In this document: piece after piece, positions 41,771 to 51,111 of the stretch
How the letters are laid out: every line of letters starts with the position of its first letter
Numbering within the stretch: position 1 is the stretch's first letter
Program-made: the position numbers and the translations under genes
Assembly (NCBI GenBank): GCA_023439125.1
Contig: JAEXOU010000007.1
Location: 62,001 to 126,000 of the forward strand
Direction of reading: 5' to 3'
Length of the DNA stretch: 64,000 bases
Origin: Bacillota bacterium
GTDB lineage: Bacteria; Bacillota; Clostridia; Lachnospirales; Lachnospiraceae
The notes under the pieces: generated by a model
The model's database searches: none
Told to the model about the DNA's origin: nothing
Seen by the model: only the letters and a program-made list of their open reading frames with translations

Positions 41771-41972
41771 AGCCCTCACTCACTTCCTGTGTTTGTGATT
41801 CAAAACCTAGCTAACGAAAAAAAGCTGAATTGTTTGATTTTCGGAGTGCCTTACAAGTCCACATGCTCTTTGTGGGCTTGTGAGCGAAGCGCGCCGTAGA
41901 AAATAAAACAATCCAGCTCTTTTTCGTTTCACCTATCTAAAATCACAAACACTCAACACCCCCCATAGGGCT
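41771..41972. repeat. Core-loop palindrome, copy B
   Basis: Direct tandem repeat of copy A, including outer arms (AGCCCT 41771/AGGGCT 41967; GTGTTTGTGATT 41789/AATCACAAACAC) and the same core (from 41843) with GTGGGCTTGTGAGCGAAGCG then CGCCG. It ends 6 bases from the stop of glyA, so it lies in the glyA 3' end. 41346-41554 has no feature that I can name. Confidence 0.85.
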
Positions 41973-41978
41973 GCACCC

Positions 41979-43217
41979 CTAATACAAAGGGTACTTGTCG
42001 GTTAGTGATTTTACGATTGCTTTGGCTTTTTCTTTGTTGTTGTCAACATCCTTCACGATTAGAGAAATGGCTTCTGCCACAAGGTCCATGTCTTCTTCTT
42101 TGAAGCCTCTTGTTGTGATCGCAGCTGTTCCAAGACGGATTCCACTTGTAACAAATGGAGAAGCAGGATCGTTAGGTACTGTATTCTTATTGCATGTGAT
42201 GTTTGCTTCATCTAAGATGTGTTCTGCTTCTTTACCTGTAATACCCATATTCTGAAGATCAATCAGCATTAAGTGATTATCGGTTCCACCGGATACAAGA
42301 TTAAACCCTCTTGCTTTTAATCCATTTGCTAATGCTTGTGCATTCTTAATGATCTGTCCAGCATATGTCTTGAAGCTATCATCCAAAGCTTCTTTAAAAC
42401 AGATTGCCTTAGCAGCGATTACATGCATTAACGGACCACCTTGAATTCCAGGGAATAAAGCTTTGTTAAACTTGTGTTCATTCGCAAACTCTTCACTGGA
42501 TAAGATCATTCCACCTCTTGGTCCACGTAATGTCTTATGTGTTGTTGTCGTTGTAACATGAGCATATGGAATTGGAGACTCATGATAACCACCAGCTACT
42601 AAGCCAGCAATATGAGCCATATCAACCATTAAATATGCACCAACCTTATCTGCAATTTCACGGAAACGTTTAAAATCAATCTTTCTAGCATATGCAGATG
42701 CTCCTGCAACAATTAGTTTTGGAGAGCATTCTAATGCAATTCTTTCCACTTCATCGTAATCAATGAAACCATTATCATCTACACCATATGGAACGATGTT
42801 AAAATAGCTTCCTGAGAAGTTAACTGGGCTACCATGAGTTAAGTGGCCACCATGAGCGAGACTCATACCCATGAAAGTATCACCTGGCTGTAGTAATGAG
42901 AAAAATACTGTCATATTTGCCTGTGCTCCAGAATGAGGTTGCACATTCGCATATGTACATCCAAATAATTTTTTTGCTCTCTCAATAGCAAGGTTTTCCG
43001 CGATGTCTACGAATTCACATCCACCATAATATCTCTTGCCAGGATATCCTTCTGCGTACTTATTCGTTAATGGGCTACCCATAGCTGCCATTACAGCTTT
43101 ACTTACAAAGTTTTCTGATGCAATTAACTCAATGTGATCGTTCTGTCTGCCAATCTCAAGTGTAATACTCTCGGCTAATTCTGGATCAAATGCTTTTACG
43201 TCATCAAATGAATACAT
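41979..43217 (-). CDS. glyA: Serine hydroxymethyltransferase
   Basis: 412 residues. PLP enzyme with the signature VTTTTTHKTLRGPRGG (Schiff-base Lys near 228), N-terminal LIASENFVSKAV and YAEGYPGKRYYGGCEFVD, and SGIRLGTAAITTRG near the end. It interconverts serine and glycine and feeds methylene-THF, linking it with the MTHFR fusion. ATG at 43217 is nine bases after AAAGGA; the ATG at 43226 is too close to it. Followed by two giant hairpin repeats. Confidence 0.95.
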   Translation of the reverse strand: MYSFDDVKAFDPELAESITLEIGRQNDHIELIASENFVSKAVMAAMGSPLTNKYAEGYPGKRYYGGCEFVDIAENLAIERAKKLFGCTYANVQPHSGAQANMTVFFSLLQPGDTFMGMSLAHGGHLTHGSPVNFSGSYFNIVPYGVDDNGFIDYDEVERIALECSPKLIVAGASAYARKIDFKRFREIADKVGAYLMVDMAHIAGLVAGGYHESPIPYAHVTTTTTHKTLRGPRGGMILSSEEFANEHKFNKALFPGIQGGPLMHVIAAKAICFKEALDDSFKTYAGQIIKNAQALANGLKARGFNLVSGGTDNHLMLIDLQNMGITGKEAEHILDEANITCNKNTVPNDPASPFVTSGIRLGTAAITTRGFKEEDMDLVAEAISLIVKDVDNNKEKAKAIVKSLTDKYPLY

Positions 43218-43295
43218 ATTTCTCATGTCCTTTCTGTAATTCTTACAATCTTCGGTTTTAAATAATTTACCACTAAAGTAAGTTGAACTTAACTC

Positions 43296-43324
43296 ATTAT
43301 AACATGAATCAGTTTTAATGGAAA
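43296..43324 (-). promoter_or_regulatory. Probable glyA promoter
   Basis: Minus strand: TTTCCA (43319-43324), 17-base spacer, TATAAT (43296-43301), 79 bases before ATG. The -35 and spacer coincide with one arm of the palindrome at 43304-43346. Confidence 0.45.
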
Positions 43325-43346
43325 GTTTTCCTTAAAACTGATTCAT
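43304..43346. repeat. Perfect 15-bp inverted repeat between degV-type gene and glyA
   Basis: ATGAATCAGTTTTAA (43304-43318) and TTAAAACTGATTCAT (43332-43346) with an inner GGAAA/TTTCC pairing. It may end the DegV-family transcript and overlaps the glyA promoter, so it could also act as an operator. Confidence 0.6.
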
Positions 43347-43367
43347 AATATTAACTAATATAATTGA

Positions 43368-44246
43368 TTAGAATTTATAATTTTCACCGATAAATGTTAA
43401 TGCACACATCCCAGCACCAGTATGTGTACCGATCACCGGACCAATATTAGTAATAATGTAATCCTTCACTAGATTCTTTTCTGTCAATAAGGCTGCTACA
43501 TTCTCTGCATATTCCTTGCAACCTGCATGACCAATGATAACAGTCTGATTTGCCGTATCAATTCCATCCTCTTCTAATCGTTTTACAATATATTCAATGG
43601 CTTTCTTATTACCACGGACTTTAGCCGCAACTAATAATTTACCTTCTTGATTCAAACTAAGGATTGGACAGATTCTTAATGCAGTACCAACAACTGCTTC
43701 CAGAGAACTTAGACGTCCTCCACGCTTTAGATGGTGCAAATCCTCAACTAAGAACCAATGACAGCATTTTGTTTTATTTTCTTCCACAAACTCTGCCACT
43801 TCTTCCATCGTTTTTCCAGCTTTTTTTTGCATTGCTGCCAAGTAAACGATTAATCCTTCACCAATGGAAGCACACAAAGAATCAATAACGATTATCTTTC
43901 GCTCAGGATACTTTTCCATTAGATGATTAGCAACCATATGACCAGTATTATATGTTCCACTAAGCCCTGAAGAGAATGCTATATATAAGATATCGTCACC
44001 ATTCGCTAAAATAGGCTCAAAAAAGTTTTCATAGGTTACTGGATTAATTTGACTTGTTACTGAATTTTCACCAGCGCTTAATCTTCTATAGAACTCTTCA
44101 CAGCTCAATTCATGCTCATCAGGATAATGTGTGTACGTATGATCTCCAAGATGAAAATCCATTGGTATTATATTAACATCAATGTCATCGATTATCTCCT
44201 GTGTCAAATCAAGCGTAACATCACTTACTATTCTAAAATTGTTCAT
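43368..44246 (-). CDS. DegV family protein (fatty-acid binding FakB-type)
   Basis: 292 residues. DegV/EDD fold: IVSDVTLDLTQEIIDDIDVN, then ITSQINPVTYENFF, IAFSSGLSGTYN, VIDSLCASIGEG, LKRGGRLSS. The family binds fatty acyl chains and presents them to the kinase FakA in membrane lipid synthesis. A FakA gene is not adjacent. AAGGAG lies before the second ATG (44246), preferred over one at 44252 that abuts the site. Confidence 0.88.
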   Translation of the reverse strand: MNNFRIVSDVTLDLTQEIIDDIDVNIIPMDFHLGDHTYTHYPDEHELSCEEFYRRLSAGENSVTSQINPVTYENFFEPILANGDDILYIAFSSGLSGTYNTGHMVANHLMEKYPERKIIVIDSLCASIGEGLIVYLAAMQKKAGKTMEEVAEFVEENKTKCCHWFLVEDLHHLKRGGRLSSLEAVVGTALRICPILSLNQEGKLLVAAKVRGNKKAIEYIVKRLEEDGIDTANQTVIIGHAGCKEYAENVAALLTEKNLVKDYIITNIGPVIGTHTGAGMCALTFIGENYKF

Positions 44247-44363
44247 ATACATCTCCTTAACGTCTCAACCTAAGTACTTGAGTCCCATAATATCTATCAT
44301 ACCCAATATTTTGATTTTTGTAAAGAAGTGTACAACAAATTATAGTAATTCTCGATTGCACAA

Positions 44364-45848
44364 TTATAAATTAGTATATCCCATAAGCTGCAAATCAACT
44401 TCCTTTGCTACTTCTCTTCCTTCACGAATCGCCCAAACGACTAACGACTGACCACGGCGCATATCACCAGTGACAAATACATTCTTTGCCAAGGTTGCAT
44501 ACTTTCCATCCTTTGTCATAACATTGGAACGTTCATTCAGTTGTACTCCAAATGCATCTGTAACATAGCTTTGTGCTCCCAAAAAACCTGCCGCAATCAA
44601 TACAAGGTCCGCTTCCACCTCATATTCACTGCCTGAAACTTCAGCCATCATAAGACGTCCTGATTTTTCATCTATCTTGCTTTCTAGTTTAATAAGCTTG
44701 ATTTTTGATACATTTCCGTCTTTATCTTTTATAAATTCCTTTACCGTCGTTTGATATACTCTTGGATCTTTGCCAAATACTGCAATTGCTTCTTCTTGAC
44801 CATAGTCCGTTTTAAGCACCTTTGGCCATTCCGGCCAAGGATTGTCTTGTGCACGGTCGATTGGTGGTTGTGGCATCATTTCTAATTGAAGTACTGACTT
44901 AGCACCTTGCCGTATGCTCGTTCCCACACAATCATTTCCGGTATCTCCACCTCCGATGATAACTACTTTTTTGCCCTTTGCTGTAATGCAAGCATTGTCG
45001 TTAAACTCAGAATCTAAGAGGCTCTTTGTAACTGATTTTAAATAATCAACGGCAAAATAGATACCTTTTGCATCTCTACCATTTGTCTTAATATCTCTAG
45101 GATTTGATGCACCACATGCAAGCACTACAGCATCAAATTCTGCAAGTATACCTTGAGCTTTTTGTGACTTTCCAACGTCAACATTCGTTATAAATGTAAT
45201 CCCTTCCGCTTTCATTAAGGTAATTCGACGTTCAATGATATGTTTATCTAACTTCATGTTAGGGATTCCATACATTAATAAACCACCAACACGGTCGCTG
45301 CGTTCATATACTGTAACAAGATGGCCACGTTTATTTAGTTGGTCAGCTGCCGCAAGACCAGATGGACCCGAACCAATGACAGCCACCTTTTTCCCAGTAC
45401 GTACTTTAGGAGGATTCGCTGTAATTAGGTTATGACTGAATGCATACTCAATAATTGCACTCTCATTTTCTTTCGTTGCTACTGGCTCTCCATTGAGATT
45501 ACAGATACAAGCATCTTCGCATAAGGCAGGACAGACACGTGAAGTAAACTCTGGGAAATTATTTGTTTTAAGTAAGCGATGAAGTGCTTGCTCCATATTG
45601 CCATGATATAGGGCGTCATTCCATTCAGGAATCAAATTATTCAACGGACACCCTGAAGTCATTGAACCAATCATTAATCCAGATTGACAGAATGGAACTC
45701 CACAATCCATACAGCGCCCGCCCTGGCAACGTCTTTCCTCTAAGTTTATGTTTCCATGAAACTCGTCAAAGTTACGTATTCTTTCTTTTGGATTGACTAC
45801 ATCAGAATTTTTTCTCTCATATTCTATGAATCCAGTCGGTTTTCCCAT
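44364..45848 (-). CDS. gltD: Glutamate synthase, NADPH small subunit
   Basis: 494 residues. The N-terminal Cys motifs for Fe-S clusters are RCMDCGVPFCQ and CPALCEDACICN; FAD site VIGSGPSGLAAAD (about 146) and NADPH site VVIIGGGDTGNDCVGTS (about 289), with VFVTGDMRRGQS near the end. It passes electrons from NADPH to GltB. AGGAGG precedes ATG, 11 bases after gltB; one operon. Confidence 0.95.
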   Translation of the reverse strand: MGKPTGFIEYERKNSDVVNPKERIRNFDEFHGNINLEERRCQGGRCMDCGVPFCQSGLMIGSMTSGCPLNNLIPEWNDALYHGNMEQALHRLLKTNNFPEFTSRVCPALCEDACICNLNGEPVATKENESAIIEYAFSHNLITANPPKVRTGKKVAVIGSGPSGLAAADQLNKRGHLVTVYERSDRVGGLLMYGIPNMKLDKHIIERRITLMKAEGITFITNVDVGKSQKAQGILAEFDAVVLACGASNPRDIKTNGRDAKGIYFAVDYLKSVTKSLLDSEFNDNACITAKGKKVVIIGGGDTGNDCVGTSIRQGAKSVLQLEMMPQPPIDRAQDNPWPEWPKVLKTDYGQEEAIAVFGKDPRVYQTTVKEFIKDKDGNVSKIKLIKLESKIDEKSGRLMMAEVSGSEYEVEADLVLIAAGFLGAQSYVTDAFGVQLNERSNVMTKDGKYATLAKNVFVTGDMRRGQSLVVWAIREGREVAKEVDLQLMGYTNL

Positions 45849-45859
45849 GATGATACCTC

Positions 45860-48800
45860 CTACTTCTCTGTATTTGCAAAAAATGCTTCAATCTGCGCTT
45901 GATCACTACTTAATCCCTTTTCTTCCATCTGTGCAATTGTTTGCAACATACGACGATAATCATGTGGGATGATTTTCTTAAATTTTGGCAAATACTCTTT
46001 AAAATTATCAAGGATTAACTTACCTTTTGCTGAATTCGTATACTTCACATGGTCTGTAATCATTTCCTTAAGCTCTAAAACATCATATTTCTCATTTACT
46101 GCTTCAGCCGATATTAATGCTTTATTCAGTTTTTTGTATAGATTACTGTCTTCATCGAGTACATAAGCAATTCCACCACTCATACCAGCAGCAAAGTTCT
46201 TTCCAGTCCTACCAAGAATGACTGTTCGCCCACCTGTCATATATTCACATCCATGATCACCTACACCTTCTACTACAGCAGTTGCCCCAGAATTACGAAC
46301 ACAGAAACGTTCCCCAGCAACTCCATTGATGTAAACATGACCACTCGTTGCCCCATATAAAGCAACATTTCCTATAATAATATTTTCTTCTGCTTTAAAG
46401 TTACTTCCCTTTGGAGGATATACGATTAATTTACCACCAGATAAGCCCTTTCCAAAATAGTCGTTACTATCTCCAATCAGTTCAAGCGTCAAGCCTTTTG
46501 GTATAAATGCTCCAAAGCTTTGACCTCCACTACCTTTACACTGGATAACATAAGTATCATCTTCCAGACCTCCATCAAACTGTCTTGTGATCTCGGAGCC
46601 TAAAATCGTTCCAAACGTCCGATTAACATTCGTCACTTCTACCTCAATGCTCTTTGGTTGCCTTTTCTCCATCGCTGGCTTTAATCTTTTAAGAAGAACT
46701 TTTTCATCGATTGTGTTCTGTAATTCAAAATCAAATTCTTGCTTTGGATCATATGCATTCATCTTATGATCAACAAAACTCGGAGCAAGAAGCTTACTTA
46801 AGTCGACACGAGAAGCCCGTTCCTCTGTTGAACAATCCAATGGTTTTAACAAATCCGTACGTCCTACCAAGGCATTTACTGTTCGAATTCCAAGTTTCGC
46901 CATATACTCTCGAAGCTCTTGGGCAATAAATTTCATAAAATTCTCTACATACTCTGGTTTTCCCCTAAAGTTTTTACGTAATTCTGGGTTCTGAGTTGCA
47001 ACACCAACTGGACAAGTATCCAAATTACATACCCTCATCATCATACAGCCTAGAGTTACCAATGGTGCTGTTGCAAAGCCAAATTCTTCTGCACCAAGCA
47101 AAGCTCCTACTAAGACATCGCGACCAGTCATTAATTTCCCATCCGTCTCAATAATAACTTTGGAGCGAAGTCCATTAGCGATAAGATTTTGATGAGTTTC
47201 TGCTAAACCAAGCTCCCAAGGAAGGCCTGCATTGTAAATGCTATTGCGTGGCGCAGCACCCGTACCTCCATCGAACCCAGAGATTAATATAACACCAGCT
47301 CCAGCTTTTGCGACACCAGCTGCAACTGTACCAACGCCTGCTTCTGAAACTAATTTAACTGATATCCTAGCATTCGTATTAGCATTCTTTAAATCGAAAA
47401 TTAGCTGAGCTAAGTCTTCAATCGAATAAATATCATGATGAGGTGGTGGAGAAATTAAAGCTACTCCTGGAGTGGAATGCCTTGTTTTAGCAACCCATGG
47501 ATATACCTTTTCTCCAGGTAATTGACCGCCCTCTCCAGGTTTTGCTCCTTGTGCCATCTTAATCTGAATTTCCTTTGCACTCACAAGATATTTCGAGGTA
47601 ACGCCAAAACGTCCAGAAGCGACTTGTTTGATTGCAGAGCAACGATTTACTCCATCTCGTTCTGACATCAAACGCTCGATGCTTTCGCCACCTTCACCAC
47701 TGTTCGATTTACCTCCAAGGCGATTCATTGCTATCGCTAAAGTTTCATGAGCTTCCTGCGAGATCGAGCCATAAGACATTGCTCCAGTCTTAAATCTTTT
47801 TACGATCGTCTCGACACTTTCTACTTCATCTATGCTAATACCCTTCTCTGGATAATTAAAATCTAATAGTCCTCTTAAGTTAATCCCTTTTTCTTCTTCT
47901 GTAATCATTGCTGTATATTTTTGAAATAGCTTGTAATCTCCAGTCTGAGTGGCACGCTGTAATAGATGTATTGTCTGCGGATTATACAGATGCTCTTCTT
48001 TCCCACTTCGAAACTTGTGACTACCTGCGCTTTCTAAAGTTAAATCCACATTGAGTCCGAGCGGATCAAAAGCTTTTGTATGCAATTCATCCACCTGATG
48101 CTCAATATCTTTCATCGTAATACCTCCAATACGACTCACGGTATCGGTAAAATAATTATCGATTACATCTTTTCCAATCCCAATTGCTTCAAAAATCTTG
48201 GAACCCTGGTACGATTGAATTGTGGAAATTCCCATCTTTGATGCAATCTTTACAATTCCGTGGAGGATTGCGTTATTATAGTCATTTACTGCAGCATAAT
48301 AATCTTTATCCAACATATGACTTTCAATCATCTGCTTTATGCTTTCCTGAGCAAGATATGGGTTTACTGCACAAGCTCCATAACCTAATAGAGTCGCAAA
48401 ATGATGTACTTCTCTTGGCTCTGCACTTTCAAGAATCATCGCTAAACTTGTTCTCTTTTTTGTTCGTACGAGATGCTGTTGTAACGCTGATATTGCAAGC
48501 AATGAAGGTATTGCAACATGATTCTCATCGACACCACGATCTGACAATATTAATACATTTGCCCCTACTTTGTAGGCCCGATCCGCTTCAATACATAAGC
48601 GATCGATTGCTTTAACAAGAGAAGTATTTTTATAATAAATGATTGGAAGCACTTCTACTTGAAACCCTTTCACTCTCATCGCTTTAATCTTTAATAAGTC
48701 TGTATTTGTCAAAATCGGATTGTTGATCTTTAAAACCTTACAATTTTCTGGCTTTTCCTCTAATAAGTTACCATCTTCTCCTATATATACGGAAGTACAA

Positions 48801-50401
48801 GTAACAATCTCTTCTCGAATTGCATCAATTGGTGGATTTGTTACTTGAGCAAACAACTGACGAAAATAGTTAAACAAAGGTGGATTTTGTGTAGAAAGTA
48901 CCGGTAATGCGCTATCTGCCCCCATTGCCGCAACTGGTTCTGCTCCAGTTTTAGCCATCGGTAGAATCGAGGTTATAAAATCTTCATAAGTATATCCAAA
49001 CGCTTTTTGCAATCTTGCACGCTCTACTGAAGTATATTCATGAATTCTTTGATTAGGAATTGGAAGGTCTTTTAGCCGAACAAGATTATTATTTAACCAT
49101 TCTCCATATGGCTTACGCTTTGCATACGATTCCTTTAAATCGTCATCATCAATTAAACAACCTTTCACCGTATCTACTAGTAACATCTTTCCAGGACGTA
49201 GACGTTCCTTTTTCACAATCTTTTCTGGTGGAAAATCTAATACTCCAACTTCAGATGATAGAATCACTTGATTGTCAGTCGTAATGTAGTAACGAGAAGG
49301 TCGCAATCCATTACGATCAAGAACTGCTCCCATGATGTCACCATCAGAAAATAGAATGGAAGCCGGTCCATCCCAAGGTTCCATCATGGTTGCATAATAC
49401 TGATAAAAATCTCTCTTTTCTTCGCTAATCGCTGCATCATTGGCCCATGGTTCCGGTATCATAATCATGACAGCGAGAGGCAGTTCCATGCCACTCATAA
49501 CTAAAAACTCCAATGTATTATCAAGCATTGCTGAGTCTGAACCTTCATTATTTATAACCGGAAGAACTTTTTGGAATTCCCCTGATAAATATTTTGATTC
49601 CATTGTTTCTTCTCGAGCTAGCATCTTGTCTGCATTGCCTCGAATTGTATTAATCTCACCATTATGTACAATATATCGATTTGGATGTGCTCTTTGCCAG
49701 CTAGGATACGTATTCGTAGAAAACCTAGAATGTACCATTGCAATCGCAGAATCATAATCTTCACTTTGCAAATCCGTAAAGAAGGAACGTAGCTGCTTTA
49801 CTAAAAACATTCCTTTATAAACAATCGTTCTGCTTGATAATGATACAACATACGTGTCATCATTGCTTTGCTCAAAGATTCGACGTGCAATATATAGTTT
49901 TCGGTCAAATTCAAGACCACGCTGCACTATTTTCGGTCGCTTCACAAAACCTTGCATAATACATGGCATACATTCAAGGGCTTTATGACCTAACGTTTCA
50001 GGATGAATTGGAACTGCTCTCCAGCCCAAGAATTCAAGGCCTTCCTTTCCTACAATAATTTCAAACATTTTCTTTGCTTGATTGATTTTAAGTTCATCTT
50101 GTGGAAAAAAGAACATACCAATACCATAGTCTCTCTCCTCCCCAATCTCAAATCCGAGAGGTTTTACAGCATTTTGGAAAAACTTGTGAGAAATCTGTAG
50201 AAGAATGCCAACACCATCACCAGTTTTCCCCTCTGCATCTTTACCGGCACGATGTTCTAGATTCTCAACAATCTTTAGTGCACCTGCAACTGTATGATGA
50301 GACTTTCTCCCTTTAATATCTACAATTGCACCTATACCACAATTATCATGTTCAAATCTTGGATCGTATAATCCCTGTCGTGTTCGTTTGCTCTCTTCCA
50401 T
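45860..50401 (-). CDS. gltB: Glutamate synthase, large subunit
   Basis: 1513 residues. The class II glutaminase domain begins at Cys21 in FEHDNCGIGA after a removable propeptide. The central domain and FMN-binding synthase barrel follow (SGEGGESIERL, KPGEGGQLPGEKV, GFDGGTGAAP), then the 3Fe-4S motif CMMMRVCNLDTCPVG and the C-terminal beta-helix (GGRTVILGRTGKNFAAGMSG). It makes two glutamates from glutamine and 2-oxoglutarate with GltD. AGGAGGAG sets the ATG at 50401. Transcription probably starts about 490 bases upstream, beyond a repeat-filled leader. Confidence 0.96.
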   Translation of the reverse strand: MEESKRTRQGLYDPRFEHDNCGIGAIVDIKGRKSHHTVAGALKIVENLEHRAGKDAEGKTGDGVGILLQISHKFFQNAVKPLGFEIGEERDYGIGMFFFPQDELKINQAKKMFEIIVGKEGLEFLGWRAVPIHPETLGHKALECMPCIMQGFVKRPKIVQRGLEFDRKLYIARRIFEQSNDDTYVVSLSSRTIVYKGMFLVKQLRSFFTDLQSEDYDSAIAMVHSRFSTNTYPSWQRAHPNRYIVHNGEINTIRGNADKMLAREETMESKYLSGEFQKVLPVINNEGSDSAMLDNTLEFLVMSGMELPLAVMIMIPEPWANDAAISEEKRDFYQYYATMMEPWDGPASILFSDGDIMGAVLDRNGLRPSRYYITTDNQVILSSEVGVLDFPPEKIVKKERLRPGKMLLVDTVKGCLIDDDDLKESYAKRKPYGEWLNNNLVRLKDLPIPNQRIHEYTSVERARLQKAFGYTYEDFITSILPMAKTGAEPVAAMGADSALPVLSTQNPPLFNYFRQLFAQVTNPPIDAIREEIVTCTSVYIGEDGNLLEEKPENCKVLKINNPILTNTDLLKIKAMRVKGFQVEVLPIIYYKNTSLVKAIDRLCIEADRAYKVGANVLILSDRGVDENHVAIPSLLAISALQQHLVRTKKRTSLAMILESAEPREVHHFATLLGYGACAVNPYLAQESIKQMIESHMLDKDYYAAVNDYNNAILHGIVKIASKMGISTIQSYQGSKIFEAIGIGKDVIDNYFTDTVSRIGGITMKDIEHQVDELHTKAFDPLGLNVDLTLESAGSHKFRSGKEEHLYNPQTIHLLQRATQTGDYKLFQKYTAMITEEEKGINLRGLLDFNYPEKGISIDEVESVETIVKRFKTGAMSYGSISQEAHETLAIAMNRLGGKSNSGEGGESIERLMSERDGVNRCSAIKQVASGRFGVTSKYLVSAKEIQIKMAQGAKPGEGGQLPGEKVYPWVAKTRHSTPGVALISPPPHHDIYSIEDLAQLIFDLKNANTNARISVKLVSEAGVGTVAAGVAKAGAGVILISGFDGGTGAAPRNSIYNAGLPWELGLAETHQNLIANGLRSKVIIETDGKLMTGRDVLVGALLGAEEFGFATAPLVTLGCMMMRVCNLDTCPVGVATQNPELRKNFRGKPEYVENFMKFIAQELREYMAKLGIRTVNALVGRTDLLKPLDCSTEERASRVDLSKLLAPSFVDHKMNAYDPKQEFDFELQNTIDEKVLLKRLKPAMEKRQPKSIEVEVTNVNRTFGTILGSEITRQFDGGLEDDTYVIQCKGSGGQSFGAFIPKGLTLELIGDSNDYFGKGLSGGKLIVYPPKGSNFKAEENIIIGNVALYGATSGHVYINGVAGERFCVRNSGATAVVEGVGDHGCEYMTGGRTVILGRTGKNFAAGMSGGIAYVLDEDSNLYKKLNKALISAEAVNEKYDVLELKEMITDHVKYTNSAKGKLILDNFKEYLPKFKKIIPHDYRRMLQTIAQMEEKGLSSDQAQIEAFFANTEK

Positions 50402-50465
50402 GATATCTCCTCCTACTTCCTTCTTATTTATTCCTACAAGTAATCCAATATACCAGTTATATTTT

Positions 50466-50692
50466 AGGCCCTTATGTACCGCTACGAACTTCATTCAAGC
50501 GAAAGCGTGTTGCGGACGAATTATGTTTGTCATCCCATGCTCACTTTCCTATGTCAAAATGGCGTCAGACTTCTTTCAAAAGTACTTTTCTAAAATTTCA
50601 TTCGTCATTTTGCACTTAAAAGACTTCTAAAAATGGGATGACAAACATAATTCAGGAGCATACTGTTATGAAGTCGTCGGTACTTAGGGCCT
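50466..50692. repeat. Large palindrome (left copy L1 and inverted copy R) in the gltB leader
   Basis: Arms of 25-29 bases (50466-50494 with 50668-50692) and of 21 bases, perfect (GAATTATGTTTGTCATCCCA from 50518 with 50633-50653). CAAAATGGCG/CGTCATTTTG pair further in. It starts 64 bases upstream of the gltB ATG. Confidence 0.8.
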
Positions 50693-50697
50693 GTGTT

Positions 50698-50830
50698 TTA
50701 GGCCCTTTGTACCGCTACGAACTTCATTCAAGCGAAAGCGTGTTGCGGATGAATTATGTTTTTCATCCCATGCTCATAACATCTCTTTGTGCAAAATGAC
50801 ATCAGACTTCTTTCTTAAGTACTTTTGACA
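50698..50830. repeat. Second left copy (L2) of the gltB-leader repeat
   Basis: About 130 bases repeat 50463-50600 in the same orientation (AGGCCCT, TACCGCTACGAACTTCATTC, GAATTATGTTT.TCATCCCAT, CAGACTTCTTTC, AAGTACTTTT). AGGGCCT-GTGTTTT-AGGCCCT (50686-50706) joins it to copy R as a tight hairpin, so R can pair with either L1 or L2. Confidence 0.8.
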
Positions 50831-50896
50831 CCTATAACACAAAAAAAGACCTCCTTGCATACTATTATACGCAAGAACGCCTTTGTTCATTTACTG

Positions 50897-50925
50897 ATAA
50901 TAGCATATTGTATACAATAATGCAA
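50897..50925 (-). promoter_or_regulatory. Probable gltB promoter with a palindromic spacer
   Basis: Minus strand: TTGCAT (50920-50925), 17-base spacer, TATTAT (50897-50902). The spacer contains the perfect palindrome ATTGTATACAAT (50907-50918), a likely regulator site. 50831-50896 has only a short hairpin (CTTGC/GCAAG); 50926-51111 holds nothing further recognised apart from the FliK-like gene's ribosome site. Confidence 0.55.
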
Positions 50926-51111
50926 CTTATTTTTCATATTATTTCCTGGAACTGTTTTTGACCCTTATGTACCTTTATGTACTTCTTTCCGTACTTTTGA
51001 TCAAATCCCTATAGAAAATAGGAGAAAAGTCGATATATAATCTATAGCAGAACGTATCTCGCTTATCGTATCATGATGATACATATTAACTTGGTGATTA
51101 AGGAGGAGAAC

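Noticed and set aside
41555..41972. CRISPR-like repeat array
   Set aside because: Only two 200-base units, each a single long palindrome, with no short regular repeats and unique spacers and no cas genes.
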